Shown in pieces: positions 53,026 through 62,071 of a DNA stretch of 64,000 nt (position 1 is its first letter; each line of letters begins with the position of its first letter). A program made the position numbers and the translations under genes. Source of the DNA: Flavobacterium taihuense (lineage in GTDB: Bacteria > Bacteroidota > Bacteroidia > Flavobacteriales > Flavobacteriaceae). The stretch lies in NCBI RefSeq assembly GCF_019351435.1, contig NZ_JAHWYN010000004.1, positions 238,505 to 302,504 of the forward strand. Direction: 5' to 3'. Under the pieces are notes generated by a model that was given only the letters and a program-made list of their open reading frames with translations, ran no database searches and was not told where the DNA came from.

Positions 53026-53523
53026 ATGAAAAAAATCCTTTTGCTTTCCGATACACACAGTCATATTGATGACACTATCTTAAAATATGTTAATCAAGCT
53101 GATGAAGTGTGGCATGCGGGCGATATTGGGGATTTAATCGTTACTGATACGATTAAAAAGCTGAAACCTTTGCGCGCTGTTTATGGAAATATTGATGATA
53201 CCCAAGCGCGTTTGGAATTCCCTTTACACAATCGATTTTTCTGTGAAGGCGTTGATGTTTGGATCACGCATATTGGTGGTTATCCTGGGAAATACAATCC
53301 GGCTTTGAAGACTGAAATGGCTTCAAATCCGCCAAAGTTGTTTATTTGCGGTCATTCGCATATTCTAAAAGTGATTTTTGATAAAAAGAATAATTTATTG
53401 CATATGAATCCAGGTGCAGCGGGTAAAAGCGGGTTTCATCAGGTGCGAACGATGCTCCGTTTTGTGATTGATGGTGACGCTATTAAGAACTTAGAGATTA
53501 TTGAAATTGATAAAAAGGTTTAG
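53026..53523 (+). CDS. YfcE/MJ0936-type metallophosphodiesterase
   Basis: 165 residues, calcineurin-like fold. Metal-site motifs in order: SDTHSHID (Asp, His), HAGDIGD (Asp), YGNIDD (Asn), THIGG (His) and ICGHSHILK (GHxH, His). The family hydrolyses small phosphodiesters with Mn; the natural substrate is usually unknown. The start is the ATG directly after repeat copy D. It ends 3 nt before a convergent kinase gene, so no terminator lies between them. Confidence 0.92.
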   Translation: MKKILLLSDTHSHIDDTILKYVNQADEVWHAGDIGDLIVTDTIKKLKPLRAVYGNIDDTQARLEFPLHNRFFCEGVDVWITHIGGYPGKYNPALKTEMASNPPKLFICGHSHILKVIFDKKNNLLHMNPGAAGKSGFHQVRTMLRFVIDGDAIKNLEIIEIDKKV

Positions 53524-53526
53524 TAT

Positions 53527-55221
53527 TTAATAGATGATAGGGATTTTTAAACTAATTGTGGTTCCTTTGTTTAGTATGGAGTTTATATTAAATTCACCTT
53601 TCATATTGTTTATTCTTGCCCGAATTTGGTTGATCCCAAATCCTTCTAAAACTTCAAAATGATTATTTTTGAAACCGGTTCCATTATCCGTTACATTAAT
53701 GATCAGGTTCGATGCAGTTTCTTGAATGTTGATAAAAGCATTATTGGCATTACTGTGTTTGATGATGTTGTTGATTAATTCGGCAATGATGAAATACAGT
53801 TTCATTTCAAAATCCTCATTGTATCTTTTTTTGATGGAAATCATGGAGTTAAAACTGATTTTAATCATTGAGTTAGATGTTTTTTCGCACAAATCTTCCA
53901 ATGCGTAGAACAATCCGAAACGAACCAAAAGGGAAGGCATCAATTCGTGTGATAAGTTTCGGATTTGATTGTGTGCTTCTTCGAGTATTTCTTTTGTTTT
54001 GTTGATTTCTTCTGGTTGAGTTTTGTTTTGTGAAGTATAAACATTCAGATGCAAGCCCGCGGAAGAGAGCAGAGAGCTAATGTTATCATGTAGAAAAGAA
54101 GCTATTTTTTTTCGTTCCAATTCTTGCCCATCAATTGAGGCATTAATTATGTTTTCCTGGATTTTGCTTTGGAAATCTTTGAGTTTGTTTTTTTGTTTCA
54201 AGCGTATGTTTTGGAAGAAAAAATAAAGAAAAATTATAGTACATATTAAAAGAAAAAGGACAATAATGACAATTTTTTTATTTTTGGACTGTTCTTCGAT
54301 AAGTTGGTTTTGTCTTGTTTTGTAAGTCGTTTCAATCTTGTCAATTTCTCTTTTGTAATGATCAATTTCAAGATTAATTCCTACTATATTGGCTTTGTTT
54401 AGTTTTTCTTCGATATGGAGATCATTATTTATTTTATTGTATAGCGAAAGATTTTCATAAGCTTTTTGAGGTTCCTTTATTTTATTTAAAAATTTTGAGT
54501 ATTCTAAATGAGAATAGGATAAATCTGATTTTTCATTTCCGAGAGTGCCAAATACGATTGCTTTTTCGAAATAAGAATTGGCTTTTTCGTTTTCGTTCAT
54601 AAAATTGCAATACATGCCGTTTAGCATGTTCAATGCGACAATAGTTGATTCATCACCATCAATGGATTGGTATTTATTGATGTATTGCAAATAAGGAAAT
54701 CCTTCTTCGAATTTTTCAATATCAAAGTAAGCCCAGCCAATATTAAGTTTGGTCAGGAATATTTGTTTTCTATCTAGGATTTTTTGACTGTGCTCTAATG
54801 ATTTTTTGTAATAATAAACTCCTTTATCGTATTGTTTTTTGTCAAAACAATAAATGTTGCCTAAATTGTTATAAAACTGATTTTTTAAAATATTATTATT
54901 TGTTTTATTAACATAATAGAGCCCGATATTGTAATAGTATAAAGCTTTGTCGGGTTCTGTGAGTTCATCAAAATTGGCAGCAATAATTAAATAGGAATTG
55001 GCGATTAAATCATTGTCTTTATTTTTTATGGCCTGTTCTAACGCAACTCTTGATTTCAATAATGATTTTTCGTAATCACCCGCGATTCTGTTTGCCTTGG
55101 CATCTATTATTAGTTTGGCAGTTTCTTTTGTGGAAAGTAATTTATTTTGAGCAAGTGAGGTTTGACTAAAATAGATTAGAAATAAAAAACAGATTAGTAG
55201 TCGAAACCTAATTTGATACAT
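53527..55221 (-). CDS. TPR-containing sensor histidine kinase (NarX/DesK type)
   Basis: 564 residues. Signal peptide (about 1-24), TPR repeats in the periplasm (about 35-275; ALYYYNIGLYYVN, QFYNNLGNIYCF, FLTKLNIGWAYF), a coiled coil (about 280-315), one TM helix (about 320-342), a HisKA_3 domain with phospho-acceptor His378 in ERKKIASFLHDNISS, and a HATPase with NVTDNGTGF and GFGINQIRARI. This is the common Bacteroidota pattern pairing with NarL/LuxR-type regulators; its partner is the gene 48 nt upstream. The signal is unknown and probably protein-borne because of the TPRs. Confidence 0.93.
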   Translation of the reverse strand: MYQIRFRLLICFLFLIYFSQTSLAQNKLLSTKETAKLIIDAKANRIAGDYEKSLLKSRVALEQAIKNKDNDLIANSYLIIAANFDELTEPDKALYYYNIGLYYVNKTNNNILKNQFYNNLGNIYCFDKKQYDKGVYYYKKSLEHSQKILDRKQIFLTKLNIGWAYFDIEKFEEGFPYLQYINKYQSIDGDESTIVALNMLNGMYCNFMNENEKANSYFEKAIVFGTLGNEKSDLSYSHLEYSKFLNKIKEPQKAYENLSLYNKINNDLHIEEKLNKANIVGINLEIDHYKREIDKIETTYKTRQNQLIEEQSKNKKIVIIVLFLLICTIIFLYFFFQNIRLKQKNKLKDFQSKIQENIINASIDGQELERKKIASFLHDNISSLLSSAGLHLNVYTSQNKTQPEEINKTKEILEEAHNQIRNLSHELMPSLLVRFGLFYALEDLCEKTSNSMIKISFNSMISIKKRYNEDFEMKLYFIIAELINNIIKHSNANNAFINIQETASNLIINVTDNGTGFKNNHFEVLEGFGINQIRARINNMKGEFNINSILNKGTTISLKIPIIY

Positions 55222-55269
55222 ATACTTATTATAGAAGCGATAAATAAAAAATGTTTTTAGTTTTTAAAC

Positions 55270-55932
55270 TTAAGATATAATTAAATGATTATTCATGGCA
55301 TACTTAACAATACCAATGGTGTTTTTAGCTTTTAATTTTTTCATGATATTTTTCCGATGCGTTTCAACAGTATTAATGCTGATAAAAAGTTGCTCACTTA
55401 TTTCTTTACCGCTGTATTCAAGAGCAATCAAAATGATAATCTCTATTTCACGTTCTGTCAATAATGGGTTTACATTGGGTTTGTAAGTATTTAATTTTGG
55501 ATTATTTTTGGTTGCATTAGAGAATATTTTTTCTCGAATAGATTCGCAAAAATATTCTTCGCCGTTTGCAACAGCTTGTACTGCCTGAATTATGTTGTCG
55601 CCAGCACATTGCTTGGTCAAATAGCCACTTACTCCAAGATCCATGATTTCTTTAATTAATTTTAAATCATCATAACTAGAAAGAATGATTACTTTGCATG
55701 GAAATCCTTTTTCGGCAAATTCTTTGACAACTTCAATTCCGTCTTTCTCGGGCATACTAATGTCTAAAACAAGAACATCAGCTTGATTTTTGCTCACATC
55801 GTCGTAAATAGTTGTTCCGTTGAGTGATGAACCAACAACTTCAAAATTAGGTATTGTTTGTAGTAAAGTTTGAATACCGTGTAAAATTATCTGGTGGTCA
55901 TCGGCAAGATGAATTCGAATATTCTTTGTCAT
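55270..55932 (-). CDS. Response regulator, NarL/LuxR family
   Basis: 220 residues from the ATG at 55932 (MTKNIRIHLADDHQ; the open frame reaches a TTG at 55953, which lies in the -7 box). Receiver with Asp11/Asp12 and phospho-acceptor Asp57 in VLVLDISMP, Lys in YLTKQ, then a LuxR-type helix-turn-helix (LTEREIEIIILIALEYSGKEISEQLFIS, read in parts, then INTVETHRKNIMKKL). DNA-binding partner of the TPR kinase gene downstream. Autoregulation is likely because it heads the operon. Confidence 0.95.
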   Translation of the reverse strand: MTKNIRIHLADDHQIILHGIQTLLQTIPNFEVVGSSLNGTTIYDDVSKNQADVLVLDISMPEKDGIEVVKEFAEKGFPCKVIILSSYDDLKLIKEIMDLGVSGYLTKQCAGDNIIQAVQAVANGEEYFCESIREKIFSNATKNNPKLNTYKPNVNPLLTEREIEIIILIALEYSGKEISEQLFISINTVETHRKNIMKKLKAKNTIGIVKYAMNNHLIIS

Positions 55933-55950
55933 ATTATCAATTACTGTATT

Positions 55951-55958
55951 CAAATTTA
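55951..55958 (-). promoter_or_regulatory. -7 box (TAAATTTG) of the response-regulator gene
   Basis: Exact TAnnTTTG 19 nt before the ATG at 55932. It decides the start, since the TTG-started version would begin inside the box. Confidence 0.45.
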
Positions 55959-56027
55959 TAAAAAAAAAGATTGTTAATCTGTACTAATTTTTTTATTTTT
56001 CAAATAAAATAAAATTGTCGTTTGAAT

Positions 56028-56056
56028 AAAAAAACCCGAACTGTTACATTCGGGAT
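56028..56056 (-). terminator. Terminator of the DUF4293 gene
   Basis: CCCGAA / TTCGGG arms with an 8-nt loop; on the minus strand followed by TTTTTTTATTC. Confidence 0.65.
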
Positions 56057-56090
56057 TTCTTCGCACATTAATAAATTAAATTTTATAGGT

Positions 56091-56504
56091 TTACCTCAAT
56101 CGATCCACAGATTTTACAAGATCTTCGTCCTTCTTAATGGCTTTGTTAGCTAAAGCTAAAAAAACAATTGCCAAGATAGGCGCAAACATCCCAATACCTT
56201 TCTCAGAAACAACGAGTGTTTCTCCAGATAAATTTAGTGAATGATATACAAACAATCCTAATAAAATCAAATTTAATACGATATTCAATCTGTTGGCAAC
56301 AAATTGAGTTTGTCTTTTTTTAAATGATATAATGCTGTAAATGGTTATTGCAGTGCTTAATCCCAATAAGACAACATAAATTTGATTTTGCATAAAATAA
56401 TATTCTTTGCCATCGCTCAATGTCCATAAAGGAAAAATAAATGGCAAAATACCTACTACCAAAAAGGTGAGGAATAAATATACGGTTTGAATTCGTTGTA
56501 TCAT
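56091..56504 (-). CDS. DUF4293 membrane protein
   Basis: 137 residues with four TM helices (about 5-25, 40-60, 70-90, 105-120). Begins MIQRIQTVYLFLTFLVVG, the hallmark start of DUF4293, a Bacteroidota-specific family without known function. The gene lies next to rho in divergent orientation, which is a familiar flavobacterial arrangement. It has its own -7 box and terminator. Confidence 0.92.
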   Translation of the reverse strand: MIQRIQTVYLFLTFLVVGILPFIFPLWTLSDGKEYYFMQNQIYVVLLGLSTAITIYSIISFKKRQTQFVANRLNIVLNLILLGLFVYHSLNLSGETLVVSEKGIGMFAPILAIVFLALANKAIKKDEDLVKSVDRLR

Positions 56505-56521
56505 GACTTTGTATTGTTGTA

Positions 56522-56529
56522 CAAAAATA
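56522..56529 (-). promoter_or_regulatory. -7 box (TATTTTTG) of the DUF4293 gene
   Basis: Exact TAnnTTTG on the minus strand, 18 nt before the ATG at 56504. Confidence 0.4.
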
Positions 56530-56686
56530 TATTTTCTTTTTAATAAATACTATTGTATGATAAATTTTATTTGTATTATTGCATAACATTACCGTAAGCA
56601 CTTCATACTGCGGTTGATTAAAATAAGATACTACCTAAAAAAATCTTTTGCATTATTTCCAAATTAATTAAACAAATAGAACATTG

Positions 56687-58519
56687 ATGTTTGATATTTC
56701 TGTATTAAAAGAAATGAAGCTTGCTGAGCTTCAAGAAATAGCTAAAACGGCTAAAACCATTAAATTCAACGGTGTAAAAAAAGAGACTTTAATTAGCCAG
56801 ATTTTAGAACATCAAGCAGCTACTGTTGGATCAGAATCAACAATAGAAAAGAATTCAGAAAAAAATATAGAGGAGGATAAACCCAAAAGAGCTCGCATTG
56901 CAGCTGTGAAAAAGGGAATTACTCCAAAAAATGATGCTCCTTCTTTATTTGTTACTGATGAAAAAATAGAAGAGCCCGCAGTAGCAGTAATCCCAGAAAA
57001 AAAGGAAACGATTATTTCACCCATTGCAACTGATGCTGCAGAAAGTCAAGTTTCTCCAAAAAGAGAAGGTAAGATAGTAAAGTTTAGCAAGTCTGCTTAC
57101 GAGAAAAAGATGGCTTTGCAAAAAGAGAAGGAAGCCTTAAAGGAAACTGGGATTCTGGAAGAAACTTCATCAGATTCCAATCCGGAAGTAATAAATGAGA
57201 AAGTAGAAAGCCCTGTTCCAGAAAAAAAAATAAATCCTAATCAACTTAATAAAAAGGGACAAAACCCAATTGCTAAGTTGAATCCCAACCAAAATGGAAA
57301 TCCCAATCAAAATGGAAATTCCAATCCAAACCCAAACCAGAATCCTAATCAAAACCCAAATTTTAAAAACAAAAAAAGTAATTTTAAAGATGCAGATTTT
57401 GAATTTGATGGTATTATAGAAAGCGAAGGTGTTCTTGAGATGATGCCAGATGGTTACGGTTTTTTACGTTCATCGGATTATAACTATTTGGCTTCACCAG
57501 ATGATATTTATTTATCTACTTCCCAAGTTCGTTTATTTGGTTTAAAAACTGGAGATACTGTAAAAGGAGTAGTGCGTCCTCCAAAAGAAGGGGAGAAGTT
57601 TTTTCCTCTTGTGCGAGTTTTAAAAATTAATGGACATGATCCACAAGTGGTTCGAGACAGGGTATCTTTTGAGCATTTAACACCGGTTTTCCCTTCCGAA
57701 AAATTCAGATTGGCCGAGAAACAAAGTACTATTTCAACACGAATTATCGATTTGTTTTCTCCAATAGGAAAAGGACAACGCGGTATGATAGTTGCTCAGC
57801 CTAAAACGGGTAAAACAATGTTGCTAAAAGAAATTGCCAATGCAATTGCTGCCAATCATCCAGAGACTTACTTAATTGTTTTATTGATCGATGAGCGACC
57901 TGAAGAGGTTACCGATATGATTCGTAGTGTACGTGGTGAGGTAATTGCTTCAACATTTGATAGAGAGCCACAAGAACACGTGAAAATTGCTAATATTGTT
58001 CTCGAAAAAGCAAAACGTTTAGTTGAGTGTGGTCATGATGTTGTAATTCTTTTGGACTCAATCACTCGTTTGGCAAGAGCATATAATACAGTACAACCGG
58101 CATCTGGAAAAGTGTTAAGTGGAGGTGTGGATGCTAATGCTTTGCAAAAGCCAAAACGTTTCTTTGGTGCAGCTCGTAATGTTGAGAATGGAGGGTCTTT
58201 GAGTATTATTGCTACTGCTTTGACAGAAACAGGTTCTAAAATGGATGAAGTTATCTTTGAGGAATTCAAAGGAACGGGTAATATGGAATTGCAATTGGAC
58301 AGAAAAATTGCAAACAAACGTATATTTCCTGCTATAGATTTAACATCGTCTAGTACAAGACGTGATGATTTGTTATTGGATCCAAAAACTTTACAAAGAA
58401 TGTGGATCATGCGTAAAATGCTTTCAGATATGAATCCTGTTGAGGCTATGACTTTAATAAATGATCGTTTCAAAGCAACTAGAACTAATGATGAGTTTTT
58501 GATTTCTATGAATGATTAG
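56687..58519 (+). CDS. rho: Transcription termination factor Rho, with long disordered insertion
   Basis: 610 residues from the ATG at 56687 (an upstream TTG at 56684 is unlikely). N-terminal SAP-like Rho_N (about 1-40), a disordered charged then Asn/Pro/Gln-rich segment (about 45-235; residues about 183-229 are repeats of NPNQNG and NPNQ), the cold-shock RNA-binding domain ([14 protein letters not shown], about 250-310), and the hexameric ATPase with Walker A AQPKTGKT, Walker [16 protein letters not shown] and [23 protein letters not shown] (R-loop region, in parts). E. coli Rho is 419 residues; the excess is the insertion, which in Bacteroides Rho is known to drive condensates. Ends at a strong terminator. 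Confidence 0.96.
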   Translation: MFDISVLKEMKLAELQEIAKTAKTIKFNGVKKETLISQILEHQAATVGSESTIEKNSEKNIEEDKPKRARIAAVKKGITPKNDAPSLFVTDEKIEEPAVAVIPEKKETIISPIATDAAESQVSPKREGKIVKFSKSAYEKKMALQKEKEALKETGILEETSSDSNPEVINEKVESPVPEKKINPNQLNKKGQNPIAKLNPNQNGNPNQNGNSNPNPNQNPNQNPNFKNKKSNFKDADFEFDGIIESEGVLEMMPDGYGFLRSSDYNYLASPDDIYLSTSQVRLFGLKTGDTVKGVVRPPKEGEKFFPLVRVLKINGHDPQVVRDRVSFEHLTPVFPSEKFRLAEKQSTISTRIIDLFSPIGKGQRGMIVAQPKTGKTMLLKEIANAIAANHPETYLIVLLIDERPEEVTDMIRSVRGEVIASTFDREPQEHVKIANIVLEKAKRLVECGHDVVILLDSITRLARAYNTVQPASGKVLSGGVDANALQKPKRFFGAARNVENGGSLSIIATALTETGSKMDEVIFEEFKGTGNMELQLDRKIANKRIFPAIDLTSSSTRRDDLLLDPKTLQRMWIMRKMLSDMNPVEAMTLINDRFKATRTNDEFLISMND

Positions 58520-58569
58520 GAGATTAAAGAACAAAGAATAAAGATCAAAGAAAAAAAATGTTATTGCAT

Positions 58570-58606
58570 AAAAAAAAGTCCTCGAATTTCCGAGGACTTT
58601 TTTTTT
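58570..58606. terminator. Bidirectional terminator between rho and the RsmB-like gene
   Basis: AGTCCTCG / CGAGGACT perfect arms with a 6-nt loop, eight A before and nine T after. Confidence 0.88.
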
Positions 58607-58608
58607 GT

Positions 58609-58643
58609 GCAATCTGCAATCTGCAATCTGCAATCTGCAATCT
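58609..58643. repeat. Five exact tandem copies of GCAATCT
   Basis: 35 bp, period 7, starting 3 nt after the terminator and ending directly at the stop codon (58644-58646) of the RsmB-like gene. It lies downstream of that gene in its direction (AGATTGC on its strand). Confidence 0.85.
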
Positions 58644-59867
58644 TTATTCTTTATTCTCTTTTCTTTCCAATAAAGCCATATAAAATCCATCAAAACCAGA
58701 TTCTGAAGCCAGTATTTTTTGATCTTTTATGAAATTAAATTGTTTGCCTATATCGGTGGTTAGAAAACGAGCGATTTGTTCTTGATTTTCGGAAGGTAAA
58801 ATAGAGCAAGTAGCATAAACTAATTTGCCGCCTGGTTTTACAATTTTTGAATAACTTTCCAATACTTCCGATTGTACTTTACGAATGTTATCAATGAATT
58901 CAGGTTTTAATTTCCATTTGGAATCCGGATTTCTTTTCAGTACACCTAATCCACTGCAAGGAGCATCAATTAAAACTCTGTCAGCTCTTTCGTGGAGCTT
59001 TTTGATCACTTTTGTAGAATCAATGATGCGGTATTCAATATTGAACGCACCATCTCTTTTGGCTCTAAGCTTTAACTGTTTTAGTTTGCTTTCGTATAAA
59101 TCCATTGCAATCAATTGTCCTTTGTTTTCCATCAAAGAAGCAATATGTAATGTTTTTCCTCCAGCTCCAGCACAAGTGTCAACCACTCGCATACCTGGCT
59201 TTACATCCAGAAAATGAGCTACTAATTGTGAATTTGCATCTTGAACTTCAAAAAAGCCCAGTTTGAAAGCATCTGTCAAGAAAACATTGGCTCTTTCTTT
59301 TAGTACTAATGCGTCTGGTTGGTTTTTTAAGAACTCTGTTTCGATGTTTAAATCCATCAAAATAGCTCTCAAGTTTTCTTTGGTAGTTTTAAGTGTGTTG
59401 ACCCTTAAAATTACTTTGGCAGGTTGGTTTTGAGCAGCTATTTCTGTAGCCCAAACTTTTTCACCTAATTCTTTCACTCCTAATTCGTCCATCCAATCTG
59501 GAATGGATTCTTTAAGTGCTCTTACTTTAGATAGTTCGTCAAAACGACCTTTTATTTTTCGTTCCGGTGTTCCTTCCAATTGTCTCCAATCAGGAATTGG
59601 ATAACCTCTTAATACAGCCCAAACTGAGAACATTCGCCAAAGGTTGTCTCTGTCATACGGTTCTTTTACTTCGGCAATTTCACCGTATAATCTTTTCCAA
59701 CGTACTATTTCGTAGATGGTTTCTGCTACAAATTTTCTATCTGAACTTCCCCAACGTTTGTCTTTTTTTAGGGATCTTGCTACTACTTTATCGGCATATT
59801 CTCCCTCGTTAAAAATAGCATTAAGGGCATCTATAGTAGTATAAACTAAATTTCTGTGTAATCTCAT
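58644..59867 (-). CDS. RsmB/NOP-type RNA m5C methyltransferase
   Basis: 407 residues. N-terminal NusB-like region (about 1-130), then the NOL1/NOP2/Sun domain with motif I DTCAGAGGKTLHIA, motif IV DAPCSGLGVLKRNPDSKW and the catalytic motif VI cysteine in YATCSILPSENQEQI. Methylates cytosine C5, as E. coli RsmB does at 16S C967; the exact site in this organism is inferred. It is shorter than E. coli RsmB (429). A -7 box lies 18 nt upstream. Confidence 0.93.
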   Translation of the reverse strand: MRLHRNLVYTTIDALNAIFNEGEYADKVVARSLKKDKRWGSSDRKFVAETIYEIVRWKRLYGEIAEVKEPYDRDNLWRMFSVWAVLRGYPIPDWRQLEGTPERKIKGRFDELSKVRALKESIPDWMDELGVKELGEKVWATEIAAQNQPAKVILRVNTLKTTKENLRAILMDLNIETEFLKNQPDALVLKERANVFLTDAFKLGFFEVQDANSQLVAHFLDVKPGMRVVDTCAGAGGKTLHIASLMENKGQLIAMDLYESKLKQLKLRAKRDGAFNIEYRIIDSTKVIKKLHERADRVLIDAPCSGLGVLKRNPDSKWKLKPEFIDNIRKVQSEVLESYSKIVKPGGKLVYATCSILPSENQEQIARFLTTDIGKQFNFIKDQKILASESGFDGFYMALLERKENKE

Positions 59868-59884
59868 TTTAAATAATTGAAATG

Positions 59885-59892
59885 CAAAGGTA
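59885..59892 (-). promoter_or_regulatory. -7 box (TACCTTTG) of the RsmB-like gene
   Basis: Exact TAnnTTTG on the minus strand, 17-18 nt before the ATG. Confidence 0.4.
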
Positions 59893-59930
59893 CTATTTAT
59901 TGGTTAAAACTGAGTTTTATATTTTAATCA

Positions 59931-59964
59931 AAAAAAAACACTGCTATTGAAACAGTGTTTTTTT
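59931..59964 (-). terminator. Terminator of kup
   Basis: AAAACACTG / CAGTGTTTT arms with a 9-nt loop and A/T runs on both sides. Confidence 0.75.
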
Positions 59965-59976
59965 GGATATATTTAT

Positions 59977-61947
59977 TTAGTTTTTTACGTAAACTCTCGT
60001 TAGTCCAATATTTTCTGGTGGATGAAGAACCATTGGGAATTTCTCAATTTTTACAGAACTACTGTCTAATCCAAAAGCACTTTCTTCCGATAAACTTAGT
60101 TTTTTAATAAAGAAATAGGAGTTCATTATCAATTTTTCATGCCATAATAAATCGCTATCATTAGACAGGAATTTTTCAGATAAAACGAATTTGAAATCTC
60201 CAATTATATTGTTTTTGTTAAGGGATTCATATCTACTGGTAATATCTACTTCACCATTTTTTACCATGTCTTTGATTACTTCCCTAAACATTAAGTTTAT
60301 TTTGGTTGGTTCTCTAAATCCAAGATTGAAATCTACTCGGTATAAATCATCTTTAAGAATTTCTCTTACTTTATATTCGGTTTTATAAGGTTCGGATAAA
60401 ATATTTACGTGAACAAACCAATAAATATCGGCTCTTTTAGGTCTTTTTTGTAAAATAGAAAACATTACTTTTTCTTCAATTTCATCAGAGCGGTTGGCAT
60501 TGGTCATATAAACCAAATGGGTCGCATATTTTGGAATGGATAAATCGGCACTTAATTCGCTTAATACTTTTTTGTAATCATCAATTTTTACAAATTTGGT
60601 ATAACTTTTATTAATTTGTTTGGCTCTGTACCAAACGGTCATTATACCAATAAGAATTAGTGCTATAAAGAGTGTTACATAACCACCTTCGGCAAATTTT
60701 GTAATATTTGCTGCTAGAAAGCTTAACTCAATACACATGTAAATCGTAATTAAAGGTACGAAAAAGTACCATTTTACTCGTTTCATGATTAAATAAAAAT
60801 TCAATAATATGGTTGTCATAATCATGCATAGGATAATAGCCAAGCCATAGGCATGTTCCATATTGCTGGATTCTTCAAAATGTAATACAATTCCGATACA
60901 ACCAAGGAGTAATAACCAGTTAATAGAAGGGATGTACAATTGACCTTTCAGTTCTGTCGGATATTTGATTTTAACTTTTGGCCAGAAACTTAATCGCATT
61001 GCCTCGTTAATCAAAGTAAACGAACCGGATATAAGGGCTTGAGATGCAATTACAGTGGCTACAGTAGCAATCACAATTCCAAATGGTTTGAACCACAGTG
61101 GCATTATAAGATAAAAAGGGTTGGCAAAATCACCTCCAAGTGCTTGTAAGGTTGTTCCCTCGTGATGAATTAAATAAGCTGCTTGTCCAAAGTAATTTAA
61201 AACCAACGCTAATTTTACAAAAATCCAGCTTATTCTAATGTTTTTTCTTCCGCAATGGCCCATGTCGGAGTATAATGCCTCAGCTCCCGTGGTACACAGG
61301 AATACAAAACCTAATACAAAGAAACCTTCTGGATGAATGCTTAATAAATGGTAAGCATAATAAGGATTAATAGCTTTAAAAACCTCTGGATGTATAGAAA
61401 TTTGATTAATTCCTAAAATAGCGAGCATCCCAAACCATATAAGCATCATAGGAGCGAAAAATTTCCCAACCAATTTAGTCCCAAATTGTTGAATTGTAAA
61501 TAACATGACCAAAATACCAATAACAATTGGAACGGTATTAATGTGCGGGAAGTAACTTCTCATTCCTTCAACAGCAGAAGATACTGAGATGGGAGGGGTG
61601 ATGATTCCGTCTGCGAGTAGGGCGCTTCCACCTATTATAGCGGGAACAATCAGCCATTTGATTTTTGTTTTTTTTACCAAGGCATATAGGGCAAAAATAC
61701 CTCCTTCACCGTGATTATCGGCGCTTAAAGTAATAAGTACATATTTGATTGTAGTTTGAAGGGTCAGAGTCCAGAAGACACATGATACGCCTCCTAAAAC
61801 GACATCTGCATTTATTATATAATCGCCAAGTATGGCTTTCATTACATATAAAGGAGATGTTCCAATGTCTCCGTAAATTATTCCTAAAGAAATTAATAAA
61901 CCACCTAAAGTTAATTTGCTATGGAGGTCTTTGTGCGTTGCGCTCAT
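59977..61947 (-). CDS. kup: KUP/HAK/KT potassium transporter
   Basis: 656 residues. Twelve TM helices in the first two thirds and a cytoplasmic C-terminal domain. Family signatures: GIIYGDIGTSPLYVMKAIL near the N-terminus, GEGGIFALYALVKK, GALLADGIITPPISVSSAVEG-like stretch, and GTTLQALGGDFANPFYLIMP. Proton-coupled K+ uptake. E. coli Kup is 622 residues; the longer C-terminal part is normal in Bacteroidota. Its -7 box lies 23 nt upstream and its terminator 13 nt downstream, so it is a single-gene unit. Confidence 0.96.
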   Translation of the reverse strand: MSATHKDLHSKLTLGGLLISLGIIYGDIGTSPLYVMKAILGDYIINADVVLGGVSCVFWTLTLQTTIKYVLITLSADNHGEGGIFALYALVKKTKIKWLIVPAIIGGSALLADGIITPPISVSSAVEGMRSYFPHINTVPIVIGILVMLFTIQQFGTKLVGKFFAPMMLIWFGMLAILGINQISIHPEVFKAINPYYAYHLLSIHPEGFFVLGFVFLCTTGAEALYSDMGHCGRKNIRISWIFVKLALVLNYFGQAAYLIHHEGTTLQALGGDFANPFYLIMPLWFKPFGIVIATVATVIASQALISGSFTLINEAMRLSFWPKVKIKYPTELKGQLYIPSINWLLLLGCIGIVLHFEESSNMEHAYGLAIILCMIMTTILLNFYLIMKRVKWYFFVPLITIYMCIELSFLAANITKFAEGGYVTLFIALILIGIMTVWYRAKQINKSYTKFVKIDDYKKVLSELSADLSIPKYATHLVYMTNANRSDEIEEKVMFSILQKRPKRADIYWFVHVNILSEPYKTEYKVREILKDDLYRVDFNLGFREPTKINLMFREVIKDMVKNGEVDITSRYESLNKNNIIGDFKFVLSEKFLSNDSDLLWHEKLIMNSYFFIKKLSLSEESAFGLDSSSVKIEKFPMVLHPPENIGLTRVYVKN

Positions 61948-61969
61948 CTAATATTTTATAAAAACTCGT

Positions 61970-61977
61970 CAAATTTA
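61970..61977 (-). promoter_or_regulatory. -7 box (TAAATTTG) of kup
   Basis: Exact TAnnTTTG on the minus strand, 23 nt before the ATG at 61947; -33 part unclear. Confidence 0.4.
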
Positions 61978-62019
61978 CTATTTTAAAACAAATTAAGGTA
62001 ACTTATTTTTAAAATAATA

Positions 62020-62056
62020 AAAGAGGCTTAATAGTAACATATTAAGCCTTTTTTGT
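62020..62056 (-). terminator. Terminator of the 66-bp-repeat gene
   Basis: AGGCTTAAT / ATTAAGCCT arms with an 8-nt loop; T-rich tail on the minus strand. Confidence 0.7.
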
Positions 62057-62071
62057 AGTTTTTTAAATTAT

